Assembly: GCF_900186865.1 (NCBI RefSeq)
Contig: NZ_LT906480.1
Location: 2,808,001-2,872,000 of the forward strand
Direction of reading: 5' to 3'
Source of the DNA: Stenotrophomonas maltophilia
GTDB taxonomy: Bacteria > Pseudomonadota > Gammaproteobacteria > Xanthomonadales > Xanthomonadaceae
DNA length: 64,000 nucleotides
Below the pieces are notes generated by a model, which was given only the letters and a program-made list of their open reading frames with translations, had not been told where the DNA came from and searched no databases. The position numbers and the translations under genes were made by a program. Below are positions 26,772 to 34,988 of the stretch, in pieces. How positions within the stretch are numbered: the stretch's first letter is position 1; each line of letters starts with the position of its first letter.

Positions 26772-28205
26772 TCAATCGTCGCCGGTGACGCGCAGGATCT
26801 CTTCCAGCGTGGTTACCCCGCTGTCGACCCAGCGCTGGCCATCCTGCCGCAGGGTCCGCATGCCGGCCCGCCGGGCCGCCTCGCGTAGCGCAGGCTCGCC
26901 CTGCCCTTCATGGATCAGTGCGCGCACGCGGTCGTCGACCACGAACAGTTCATGGATGCCGGTACGACCCCGATAGCCGCTGTTGGCGCAGGCCGCGCAG
27001 CCCACCGCGCGCCATACGGTGCGACCCTCGCCGTCCACCTCGGCACGACGGCACTGCGTGCACAGCCGCCGCACCAACCGCTGCGCCAGCACGCCGCGCA
27101 GCGACGAGGCCAGCAGGAACGGCTCCACGCCCATGTCAGCCAGGCGGGTCACCGCCGAGATCGCATCGTTGGTGTGCAGCGAGGCCAGCACGCCATGCCC
27201 GGTCAGCGACGACTGCACCGCAATCTGCGCGGTCTCCAGGTCGCGGATCTCACCGATCATGATGGTGTCCGGATCCTGGCGCAGGATCGCACGCAGCGCG
27301 GTGCCAAAGCTCATGCCGATGCGCGCGTTGACCTGGATCTGGCCGATGCCGGCGAAGTCGTACTCCACCGGGTCTTCCACAGTGAGGATGTTGCTGGTGC
27401 TGCTGTCGAGCTGGCCCAGTGCGGCGTACAGCGACGTGGTCTTGCCGCTGCCGGTCGGCCCGGTGACCAGCACGATGCCGTGCGGCTGACGGATCAACCC
27501 GGTGAACGTGGCCAGCGTGTCATCGGCCATGCCGAGGCGCTGCAGCTGCAGGCGACCGGCATCCTTTTCCAACAGGCGCAGCACAGCACGCTCGCCATGA
27601 GCGGTCGGCACCGTGGAGACACGGATATCCAGCGGCCGCCCGCCCACGCGGATGGCGATGCGCCCGTCCTGCGGCAGGCGCTTCTCGGCAATGTCCAGGT
27701 GCGCCATGATCTTGATGCGTGATACCAGCGCCGCATGCAGTGCGCGCCGTGGCTGCACCATGTCGCGCAGGGTGCCGTCCACGCGGTAGCGCACAACCGA
27801 ATGGGTCTCGAACGGTTCGATATGCAGATCGCTGGCGCCATCGCGTGCGGCCTGTGCCAGCAGCGCGTTGATCATGCGGATCACCGGCGCATCGTCCTGA
27901 GCATCCAGCAGATCGGTGACCTCCGGCATGTCCTGCATCAGCCGGTCCAGATCGACTTCGCTTTCGGCGGCACCCACCACGGCAGCGGCATCGCCGCCGT
28001 CACGGTACTGCTCACCCAACCGCTGTTGCCACGTCGCAGCGTCCAGCGCCTGGAACGACAGCGGGCCATGCCGGCGGCGCAGCTCGGCCACAGCCCACGC
28101 TGCGGTGTCGGCGGTGCCCAGCAACACGGGCTCGCCGCCAACTTCGGACAGCATCACGCCATGGCTGCGCACCCAGGCGTACGGCAGCGGCGCGGAAGCG
28201 CTCAC
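26772..28205 (-). CDS. gspE: type II secretion ATPase GspE (HxcR-like)
   Basis: 477 residues. Walker A GPTGSGKTTS at about 245-254, Asp box (ILTVEDPVEYD), Walker B (MIGEIRDLETAQ) and His box (TGHGVLASLHTNDA). A zinc-binding tetracysteine motif (CTQC and CAAC) lies at about 380-405, as in T2SS but not all T4P ATPases. The N-terminal domain is short. It starts with GTG in a GTGA overlap with gspD. It drives pseudopilus assembly on the cytoplasmic face with GspL and GspF. Confidence 0.95.
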   Translation of the reverse strand: MSASAPLPYAWVRSHGVMLSEVGGEPVLLGTADTAAWAVAELRRRHGPLSFQALDAATWQQRLGEQYRDGGDAAAVVGAAESEVDLDRLMQDMPEVTDLLDAQDDAPVIRMINALLAQAARDGASDLHIEPFETHSVVRYRVDGTLRDMVQPRRALHAALVSRIKIMAHLDIAEKRLPQDGRIAIRVGGRPLDIRVSTVPTAHGERAVLRLLEKDAGRLQLQRLGMADDTLATFTGLIRQPHGIVLVTGPTGSGKTTSLYAALGQLDSSTSNILTVEDPVEYDFAGIGQIQVNARIGMSFGTALRAILRQDPDTIMIGEIRDLETAQIAVQSSLTGHGVLASLHTNDAISAVTRLADMGVEPFLLASSLRGVLAQRLVRRLCTQCRRAEVDGEGRTVWRAVGCAACANSGYRGRTGIHELFVVDDRVRALIHEGQGEPALREAARRAGMRTLRQDGQRWVDSGVTTLEEILRVTGDD

Positions 28206-30583
28206 GGCCCGATCACCAGTTCCGGCGTGTAGCCCAGCCCGCGCAGCTGCTGCAGCGCAGGGTCCAGCGTCGCCGGATCGCGCGGCAATCGCACGCGCAG
28301 GCGTTGCCCGCTCTCGCCGGGCGTCGCTTCGGCATAGGCCTGCAGGCCCAGTGCACGCACCTGCGCCACGCCCTGGCTGGCACGCGCCGGGTCCAGCCCC
28401 TGCGCGAACTGCACCAGCTGCGCATCGCCGTCACCGGACGGGTACAGCGCCGCCAGGCTGCTGTTCTGCAGCGGCTGGCCCTGGTCATCGCGTGCATTGC
28501 CCTGGCCGAGGACAGACAGGTCCTGCGGTGGCAGCTGCGGTGCCGACAGCGCCGGCAAGGCCCAGCTCTGTGCCGGCTGCGCGCCCGCCTGCGCGTTGCG
28601 CATGTAGTCGTAGCGGTCGCGGGTCAGGCGCTGGCCGGCGGCCGGGTCACGCACCACGTGCGGGCGCAGGAACACCATCAGGTTGGTCTTGGCGCGCTTG
28701 CGCGTGTCGCTGCGGAACAAGGCGCCCAGGACCGGGATCTTTCCCAGCCCCGGCACCGCATCACGGCCATGGCTGACGCTGTCTTCCAGCAGGCCACCCA
28801 GCACCATGATCTGGCCATCGTCCAGCAGCACGCTGGTATCCAGGGCGCGCTTGTTGGTGATGATGCCGGCCGTGCTGTTCGCGCTCTGCGCGTCGATGCT
28901 GCTGACTTCCTGGTAGATGTCCAGCTTCACCGTGCCGCCCTCGGAGATCTGCGGGCGCACCCGCAGCTTCAGGCCCACGTCCTCGCGCACGATGGTCTGG
29001 AACGGGTTGTTGCTGCCGCCACCACCGTCGGTCACGTAGCGGCCGCTGACGAACGGCACGGTCTGGCCGACCATGATGCTGGCCGCTTCGTTGTCCAGCG
29101 TCATCAGGTTTGGCGTGGACAGGATGTTGGCGCCGCCCTTGCTCTGCAGCGCGTTGGCCAGCGCTTTCATGTTGAGGATCTGGCCGACACCGGGCAAATT
29201 GATGGTGCCGTCGATCACACCGATCTTCAGGCCATCCTTGGGCAGCACGTCCAGCGTGGTGCGTGCGGTGGTGCTCAGCCCACTGCCGCCGGTGGCACCA
29301 CCGAAGTGGGTGCCGCCAAAGGTACGGCCATTGCCCAGCATCCACTGCACGCCCAGCTCTGCCGCATCGGTCTGGTTGACCTCCACGATCAGGCTCTCGA
29401 CCAGCACCTGTGCACGGCGCTGGTCGAGCTGATCGATCACCCGCCGCAGGTTGCGGTACACCGGTTCCGGCGCCGAGATCAGCAGCGTGTTGGTGGCCAC
29501 GTCCGCCTGCACCGAAATGCCGTTCTGGCTGAAGCCGGTGCTTCCCGCATCGATCGGGTCGCGGCGGTTCGGGTCGAGCCGCTGTGATTCCAGCGCGTTG
29601 CCGCCGGTCTTGGCCTGCTGCAGCTGCGACGGCTGCGCGGGCGTGGAACGGTTGGCGTCACCCGGCAGTGGTGTGATGCCTTCATTGCTGCCCATCGCTG
29701 GTGCATCGCTCTGCCCGGCCACCACGCCACGCAGCACACCGGCCAGCTGGTTGGCCTGGGCATTGCGCAGGTAGACCACATGCAGGTTGCCGGACTCGTC
29801 CTGCGCGCGGTCCAGCTTCTCCACCAGCTGCCGCGCCAGGCGGTTGCGGCCGGGACTGCTGGACCGCAGCAGCACGCTGTTGCTGCGCGGGTCGGCCATC
29901 ACCACCACCTTCTGGGTGGGCTCGGCGCCCTGCGCATCCAGCAGCGGCGCGACCATCGCCGCGACGTCAACGGCAATGCCCTGCTGCAGCTTCACCACAT
30001 CGGTGTCCATGCCGGCCGGTGTATCCACGCTGGCGATCACCCGCGCGATGCGCTCCAGGTTATCGGCATAGTCGGTGATCACCAGCGTGTTGTTGCCCGG
30101 ATTGGCAGTGATCGGATTGTCCGGGCTGATCATCGGCCGCAGCACCGCCACCAGCGCGGCCGCGTTCTCGTAGCGCAGCGCGAAGGTGCGCGTGGCAACC
30201 TCGCCCCCCGCACCGCCGCTGCCAACGCGGCCACCGAGCAGCTTGGCATCGGCCTGCGGCACCACCCGGCTGACGCCGCCGTTCTCGACCACGGCGAAGC
30301 CGCGCATGCGCAGTGCGCCCAGCAGCAACTGGTAGGCCTGGGTACGGCTGACCGGGCCATCGGAAACCACTGTCATCTTGCCGGTCACCCGTGGATCGAC
30401 CAGGAACTGGCGCCCGGTGAAGCGCGCTGCCATGCGCAGTACGCCACCGATATCGGTGTCGACCAGGTTCAACTGCACCGGCTCATCACGGGCGTCCTGC
30501 GCCAGTACCAGCGCCGGTGCGTGGGCCATGCACACGATCAGGGCCAGTGCGGTACTGCAGGCAAAGCTACGCATCGCCCTCAT
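28202..30583 (-). CDS. gspD: type II secretion secretin GspD (HxcQ-like) with C-terminal SPOR-like extension
   Basis: 793 residues. Signal peptide up to ALVLAQ; the Cys in LIVC is not in a good lipobox (Ile-Val before it), so it looks like a signal peptidase I substrate. N0 domain (VQLNLVDTDIGGVLRMAARFTG), N1-N3 domains to about residue 400 with a Pro/Ser-rich insert (about 330-365), then the secretin barrel (AAELGVQWMLGNG; VGQTVPFVSGRY; MVLGGLLEDS; GALFRSDTRKRAKTNLMVFLRPHVV). After about residue 715 comes an extra segment (LVQFAQGLDPARASQGVAQV; GQRLRVRLPRDPATL; LRGLGYTPELVI) that resembles a SPOR domain in place of the usual pilotin-binding tail. HxcQ of P. aeruginosa is a self-piloting lipoprotein, so targeting differs here. 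ATGA overlap with gspM. Confidence 0.92.
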   Translation of the reverse strand: MRAMRSFACSTALALIVCMAHAPALVLAQDARDEPVQLNLVDTDIGGVLRMAARFTGRQFLVDPRVTGKMTVVSDGPVSRTQAYQLLLGALRMRGFAVVENGGVSRVVPQADAKLLGGRVGSGGAGGEVATRTFALRYENAAALVAVLRPMISPDNPITANPGNNTLVITDYADNLERIARVIASVDTPAGMDTDVVKLQQGIAVDVAAMVAPLLDAQGAEPTQKVVVMADPRSNSVLLRSSSPGRNRLARQLVEKLDRAQDESGNLHVVYLRNAQANQLAGVLRGVVAGQSDAPAMGSNEGITPLPGDANRSTPAQPSQLQQAKTGGNALESQRLDPNRRDPIDAGSTGFSQNGISVQADVATNTLLISAPEPVYRNLRRVIDQLDQRRAQVLVESLIVEVNQTDAAELGVQWMLGNGRTFGGTHFGGATGGSGLSTTARTTLDVLPKDGLKIGVIDGTINLPGVGQILNMKALANALQSKGGANILSTPNLMTLDNEAASIMVGQTVPFVSGRYVTDGGGGSNNPFQTIVREDVGLKLRVRPQISEGGTVKLDIYQEVSSIDAQSANSTAGIITNKRALDTSVLLDDGQIMVLGGLLEDSVSHGRDAVPGLGKIPVLGALFRSDTRKRAKTNLMVFLRPHVVRDPAAGQRLTRDRYDYMRNAQAGAQPAQSWALPALSAPQLPPQDLSVLGQGNARDDQGQPLQNSSLAALYPSGDGDAQLVQFAQGLDPARASQGVAQVRALGLQAYAEATPGESGQRLRVRLPRDPATLDPALQQLRGLGYTPELVIGP

Positions 30584-31107
30584 GGATGGGCACCCGCGGC
30601 GGCCACCATCACGATGTTTCCGGAAATCCGTGCCGCCGGCATGTTCGCATCCCCTGTGCGTGTCAGTTGCAGCTGCTGCAGTTCGATGGCCGGATCGGCC
30701 AGCACGGGCAGCAGCCAGTTCCACAGCGCGTCGGCGGGCACTGCCTGCACCTGCAGGTGCCAACGCCCGTCGCGCGCTTCGATATGCAGGCCGGCGGCAA
30801 GGCCGGCGGTCTTGATGCCATCGCGCAGCCCGGCCAGTGTCGGGTGCTGGCTCTGCGCCAGCTGCTGGCGCTCACGGGCGCGCAGCAGCGGTGCCAGTGC
30901 GCGGGACTGCGCCTGCAGCCGCGGCAGCTCGGCCTGCCAATACGTGCGCTGCTTCAGCAGTGGCTCCAGCCACAACGACCACAGGCCCGCCACCAGCAGC
31001 GCCACCACCATCACCCACAGCATCCGCCGGTCGCGCGGTGGCAGGCGTTGCCAGCGGTGCTGCAGGCCCACCAGCCCCTCGCCCAGCCATAGGGTGCGGG
31101 TCGTCAC
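30580..31107 (-). CDS. gspM: type II secretion protein GspM (HxcZ-like)
   Basis: 175 residues. One membrane helix (MLWVMVVALLVAGLWSLWL) after a cytoplasmic Arg-rich start, then a periplasmic ferredoxin-like domain with a coiled stretch (AELPRLQAQSRALAPLLRARERQQLAQ). It starts with GTG overlapping the gspL stop and overlaps gspD by ATGA. It pairs with GspL to hold the ATPase at the inner membrane. Assignment rests on size, topology and position, because GspM is poorly conserved. Confidence 0.85.
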   Translation of the reverse strand: MTTRTLWLGEGLVGLQHRWQRLPPRDRRMLWVMVVALLVAGLWSLWLEPLLKQRTYWQAELPRLQAQSRALAPLLRARERQQLAQSQHPTLAGLRDGIKTAGLAAGLHIEARDGRWHLQVQAVPADALWNWLLPVLADPAIELQQLQLTRTGDANMPAARISGNIVMVAAAGAHP

Positions 31108-32267
31108 TGCCCAGCTCCGCTCACTCGCAGGTGTCCACCGGCTTCGCGCGCCAGCCGCAGGCCCTGTGCCTGAACTGCTTGCTGCCAGTGCTCAAGCCGC
31201 TGCGGATCGTCGGCCAATGCCTGGGCATCGGCATCCAGCTCCATGTCCAGCTGCCCGGGTTGGTAATGCAGGCTGCGCACTTGCCCGGCCAGCTCCGGAA
31301 CCGCCTGCAGCGTGCTGGCAACCTGACGCTGCAGCGGCGGCAACGGCGGCGCCGGCAGCGGCACCGCAAGTGCTCGCCTTGCCTGCAACACCGGGTCCAC
31401 CACATCGGTGATTTCCGGGAAGCGCGCGCTGAACTGGCGCGCCATGTCCTGTTGCAGGGCCTCGCCCTCGATCCGCCAACGCGAGACCTGCAGCTGCAGG
31501 CCGAGTGCAGCCAGCAGCACTGCTGCCAGTGCCAGGCCGATCGCCAGTCGCGGTGCTTGCCGGCCTGCGCCGGGCAGCGGCAATGACCAGCCTGGCAAGG
31601 GGCCAGAGGTCTGCCGTTCATGCGTGACGGCGGTGGCCGGCAGGCTGTCCGGCCACGTCGGCGGCACACTATCGATCCACTGCACGGCCTGCACGCCGGC
31701 CTGTTGCAGGCGCACGGCCAGCGCCTGCATCACCGCACACGCGTCACGTCCGCCATACCATTGAACGAAACCCCGATCGCGCCCGCTGCGTACCAGCAGG
31801 TGCTCGCCGCTGACCTGCAGCGTGGCCTGGCCGTCCTGCCAGGGCAGCAGCAGTGGCGTCGGATACAGCGCCTGCAGCCGCAGCGCACACGAGGCCAGCA
31901 TCTGCTGCACCTGCGCGATGGCCTGCTGGCCAAGCCAGGCCACCGGAACCGTGCCGTCTGCTGCCTGCGCACCGTGGGCCAGCGCCACCTCCTGCAGGTC
32001 ATCCAGCAGCATCGCCTCCACCTCACCCTGCAGCGCCGACTGCAGGCGGCGCCCGGACAACGGCGGCAGCTGCAGCTCCAGCAGGATCAGGTCGTTCGGA
32101 TCGAGGCAGGCATGCACCGCGGCCTGCGGATGCCGCAGTCCCAGCGCCGCCAGCGTGTCGCGACCGTGAGCCAGTACATCGCCCTTGTGTAGCTGCGCCC
32201 AGTCCACCGCGCTGTCCGCGTGCAGGCGCTCCAGCGCCGGCAGGCGCACCCGAAGCTGCACGTTCAT
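31104..32267 (-). CDS. gspL: type II secretion protein GspL (HxcY-like)
   Basis: 387 residues. Cytoplasmic actin-like domain to about residue 240 (VHACLDPNDLILLELQLPPLSGRRLQSALQGEVEAML; LVRSGRDRGFVQWYGG), one membrane helix (LAIGLALAAVLLAALGLQL) and a periplasmic ferredoxin-like domain (HYQPGQLDMELDADAQALADD). The ATG at 32267 overlaps the gspK stop by ATGA. It recruits GspE to the membrane together with GspM. Confidence 0.9.
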   Translation of the reverse strand: MNVQLRVRLPALERLHADSAVDWAQLHKGDVLAHGRDTLAALGLRHPQAAVHACLDPNDLILLELQLPPLSGRRLQSALQGEVEAMLLDDLQEVALAHGAQAADGTVPVAWLGQQAIAQVQQMLASCALRLQALYPTPLLLPWQDGQATLQVSGEHLLVRSGRDRGFVQWYGGRDACAVMQALAVRLQQAGVQAVQWIDSVPPTWPDSLPATAVTHERQTSGPLPGWSLPLPGAGRQAPRLAIGLALAAVLLAALGLQLQVSRWRIEGEALQQDMARQFSARFPEITDVVDPVLQARRALAVPLPAPPLPPLQRQVASTLQAVPELAGQVRSLHYQPGQLDMELDADAQALADDPQRLEHWQQAVQAQGLRLAREAGGHLRVSGAGQ

Positions 32268-33169
32268 GCGCCGATCCTCGTCCACACCCGTTGCACACGC
32301 ACCCCATCGTCGCGGTATTCGCGCCACAACAGCGCGCGAAAATCGACCGCACTGCCGTCAGCCTGCACCTGGCCGACGGCCAGGAACCATTCGCTATGGA
32401 TACCCAGGGGAAGCACGGCCATCTGTTCGTTGCTCAGTTGGAGTCGGTTGGCGATGTCGCCGCGATTGAGCAGCCAATGGCCAGCATCGCGCTCACCGAG
32501 CAGCGCCTGCAGCCGTGCCGGCTCGACCGCAGGCGTCACCGCCTGCAGGACGCGCAGGTCGCTGGTGTTGGCGTTGACCAGGGTCTGCGCCGGCAACACC
32601 ACGGTACGCCGCGCCAGCGCCTGCAACGGCATCGGATCGGCACCAGGTAGCGCTTGTTCGATCAGTGATTCGCGCGGCAGCGGCGCCTGCGCCTGCATGT
32701 CGCCATCGCGCAGGCGCGCCTGGATGTGGTCGGCGGCGGATGCGCAGGCGCCCTGGCCCAGCCCCTGCCCGGCACACAACGCGATGAACGCGCGCCGCGC
32801 CTCGGGGTCCGGCCTGCCATGCGCAAGAAGGTTGCGCAGGTTGAACATCGACTGCGCATCGACCAGCTGCAGCTGCACCGGCAACGGCGCCTGCAGCTCC
32901 AATGGGCGCGCCCAGCGCCCGCTGCGCACCGTGGTCAGCTGTTCCTTTACATCCTCACGCAGCTGCTGTGCCGCACGCTCCAGCGTTGCGTCCACCGCCA
33001 TGCGTACCTGTACGCGCAGCTGGTCGCCACGCAGCGCACGCAGCTGGGCCGACTGCCGGGTCAGCAGTGCGGTGGCAATCACCGCCACCAGTGCCACCAC
33101 CAGCAGGGCGACGATCACCGCCATGCCACGTTGGCGGACACTCGAAACAGAACGCATCCGGGCTGACAT
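32264..33169 (-). CDS. gspK: type II secretion minor pseudopilin GspK (HxcX-like)
   Basis: 301 residues. Prepilin-type start QRG then MAVIVALLVVALVAVIATALL; as in other GspK proteins there is no Glu at mature position 5. The large globular domain contains LVDAQSMFNLRNLL, the conserved D.N.FN.N.L signature, and LVNANTSDLRVL. It caps the pseudopilus tip with GspI and GspJ, whose genes lie 22 kb away. It starts 9 bp after the gspG stop. Confidence 0.92.
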   Translation of the reverse strand: MSARMRSVSSVRQRGMAVIVALLVVALVAVIATALLTRQSAQLRALRGDQLRVQVRMAVDATLERAAQQLREDVKEQLTTVRSGRWARPLELQAPLPVQLQLVDAQSMFNLRNLLAHGRPDPEARRAFIALCAGQGLGQGACASAADHIQARLRDGDMQAQAPLPRESLIEQALPGADPMPLQALARRTVVLPAQTLVNANTSDLRVLQAVTPAVEPARLQALLGERDAGHWLLNRGDIANRLQLSNEQMAVLPLGIHSEWFLAVGQVQADGSAVDFRALLWREYRDDGVRVQRVWTRIGA

Positions 33170-33178
33170 CGGCCTGCC

Positions 33179-33616
33179 TCACAGCTGCCAGGAACCGATG
33201 TCCGCATTCCCGGCGTCGCCACCGGGCTTGCTGTCCGCACCCAGCGAGAACACATCGATGTCGCCGTGGGTGCCTGGTATCTGATACTGGTACGGATGGC
33301 CCCACGGGTCATTGGGCAGGCGATCCAGATACGGCGTTACCGGCAATCCACCGCTGCCCTGCGGCGGCTTCACCAGCGCCTGCAGGCCCTGCTCGGCACT
33401 GGGATAGCGACCGTTGTCCAGCTTGAACAGTTTCAACGCCTGCATCAATGCAGCGATGTCCTGGCGCGCCGCCACCACGCGCGCCTGGTCGGGACGGTCC
33501 ATCAACCGCGGCACGATCAATGCGGCGAGGATGCCGATGATCACCACCACCACCATGATTTCGATCAGGCTGAAACCCTGCTGCCGAGCCCTGCGACCAC
33601 GAACCTGCCTTGCCAT
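33179..33616 (-). CDS. gspG: type II secretion major pseudopilin GspG (HxcT-like)
   Basis: 145 residues. Leader RARQQG, then FSLIEIMVVVVIIGILAALIVPRLM with Glu at +5, the prepilin peptidase site. The globular domain has the GspG calcium-loop region (DNGRYPSAEQGLQALVKPP; YLDRLPNDPWGHPYQYQIPGTHGDIDVFSLGAD). It is the main subunit of the secretion pseudopilus and the first T2SS gene of this operon, 57 bp downstream of a Phd-like gene. Confidence 0.95.
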   Translation of the reverse strand: MARQVRGRRARQQGFSLIEIMVVVVIIGILAALIVPRLMDRPDQARVVAARQDIAALMQALKLFKLDNGRYPSAEQGLQALVKPPQGSGGLPVTPYLDRLPNDPWGHPYQYQIPGTHGDIDVFSLGADSKPGGDAGNADIGSWQL

Positions 33617-33673
33617 TGTTCCGCCCTCATCATCCTGGAAGAGACCGCTGCGCCATGGTCAGCGGTGCATGTG

Positions 33674-34258
33674 TCAGTACGATAAACATCCGCCGGAAAT
33701 CCGCTGCGCGTGTGCCGGTGCAGGCGCTACACGTGCAGCCGGTGCACATGCAGACTCGAACAGATGCTGCGGCACGCTGGCCAGCGCATCGTCGATGCAG
33801 CCGCGCAGCAACGGGTGCGCACAGGCCTGCAGCAGGCGCACGCACTGCATCGGCGACCACGCTGTTCCATGATCGAGGCCGATGAACATCCGATAGGCCT
33901 GGTGATAGCGCAGGTCGTCGTACACGCGCTGGGCACTGTTCAGATCGCGCATGACCACCAGCAGGGCCGCGCGTTGCAGCAGCCGTGCATCGCCTGCATC
34001 AAGCGGCAGCGGGCTCATGGCCGCCTCGGGCCAGGGCCGCAGCTGCAGATCGAGGGCTTTTCGCAGCGCCGCCAGTGGGTGCGCACTACCATCCAGTGCC
34101 GCCCAGCGCGCCGCGTCTGCCCAGGCGTCACTGGACAGCACCCATACCCAGGAGTGCCCGTAGCGCTGCACGTTCAATGGCGTATGCCGTGCCTGCTCCA
34201 GTGACTGGCTCAGGTGACGATCCAGCTCCAGCATGCTGATCCTGCGACTGTCTGCCAT
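33674..34258 (-). CDS. Phd-like protein with C-terminal extension, copy 1
   Basis: 194 residues. The N-terminal 50 residues follow the Phd/YefM pattern (ISMLELDRHLSQSLEQARHTPLNVQRYGHSWVWVLSSDAW). The C-terminal half has RVYDDLRYHQAYRMFIGLD, which resembles the N-terminal domain of IS5-family transposases (DUF772-like), and ends in a polar Ala/Pro-rich tail. A paralogue follows the same plan at 34379-34930. The ATG at 34258 lacks a clear ribosome site; an in-frame ATG at 34234 has AGGAT upstream and is a real alternative. It lies between the VreR-like anti-sigma gene and gspG, on the same strand. No toxin gene is present. Function unknown, possibly regulation of the secretion locus. Confidence 0.6.
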   Translation of the reverse strand: MADSRRISMLELDRHLSQSLEQARHTPLNVQRYGHSWVWVLSSDAWADAARWAALDGSAHPLAALRKALDLQLRPWPEAAMSPLPLDAGDARLLQRAALLVVMRDLNSAQRVYDDLRYHQAYRMFIGLDHGTAWSPMQCVRLLQACAHPLLRGCIDDALASVPQHLFESACAPAARVAPAPAHAQRISGGCLSY

Positions 34259-34378
34259 CGGCGCCGCCCGTGCTCCGCGACGCGTGGTGCGTCGTACTCT
34301 GGAGAAGACGTCAGCAAGGCAGGTGAAGCGACAACGCGAAAGCAACTCTGTGCGCTGGGTGGCGCTTCATCGGCAACG

Positions 34379-34930
34379 TCATCGCAGCGTCATCCGCCTG
34401 CAGGCTTCGCGCTGCAGTTGCGGTGCAGATCCCCCGCAGCGCCGGGCAAGTACCGCCACGTCGCTGCGTGCAGCGAACGCGACCAGTGCATCGGTCATGC
34501 CCACGTCATCGCACCATGACGCCATCGCAATGCGCACCGCGGGCAGCTGCCAGCCGTCCATCACGCCATGGGTGCCCGCCACGAACCAATGCCACAACCG
34601 ATGGTGCAGCACCTGCTCGTGCAGCTGTGCGAGATCGTCGATGCCATGCATATCCATCAACAGCAGTGCGCGCGCAAGTGCCGCAGGCGGCAGTGCCCCG
34701 GTTTCAGCCAGGGGCAGCACCTGCTGCTGCAGGCGCAGCAGCATCGCCAGCGGGTGCGACTGCGGATCGAAGTCCAGCAGCACCGCCTGCTGCTGCCACT
34801 GCGCATCGGACACCACGCACACCCATGGCGAGCCATAGCGATGCACCATCAACGGCCGTCGCTGCGTGGTTTCCAGCAGCGCCGACAGATTGCGACGCAG
34901 ATCCAGCACACCGATGGTCTCGTTGCGCAT
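34379..34930 (-). CDS. Phd-like protein with C-terminal extension, copy 2
   Basis: 183 residues. Phd-type N-terminus (IGVLDLRRNLSALLETTQRRPLMVHRYGSPWVCVVSDAQW), then an Ala/Leu-rich middle and HHRLWHWFVAGTHGVMDGW, in the place where copy 1 has YHQAYRMFIGLD. The start at 34930 has AGGAGAAGCCAAGG upstream. It begins 58 bp after the vreR-like stop and ends 120 bp before copy 1. The shared N-terminal pattern (RR/DR-HLS...RYG.SWV.V.S.A.W) shows the two arose by duplication. No partner toxin was found. Role unknown. Confidence 0.6.
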   Translation of the reverse strand: MRNETIGVLDLRRNLSALLETTQRRPLMVHRYGSPWVCVVSDAQWQQQAVLLDFDPQSHPLAMLLRLQQQVLPLAETGALPPAALARALLLMDMHGIDDLAQLHEQVLHHRLWHWFVAGTHGVMDGWQLPAVRIAMASWCDDVGMTDALVAFAARSDVAVLARRCGGSAPQLQREACRRMTLR

Positions 34931-34988
34931 CCTTGGCTTCTCCTTGCTTGCAACAGCCCTGCGCGGTGCGCACGGCCAGCGTCTTCAT

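Noticed and set aside
33674..34930. Toxin-antitoxin modules
   Set aside because: The Phd-like proteins are too long and no toxin-sized gene is adjacent on either strand.
33674..34930. IS5 insertion sequence remnant
   Set aside because: Only a short stretch resembles the transposase N-terminus; there is no DDE catalytic domain, terminal inverted repeats or target duplication, and both reading frames are intact.
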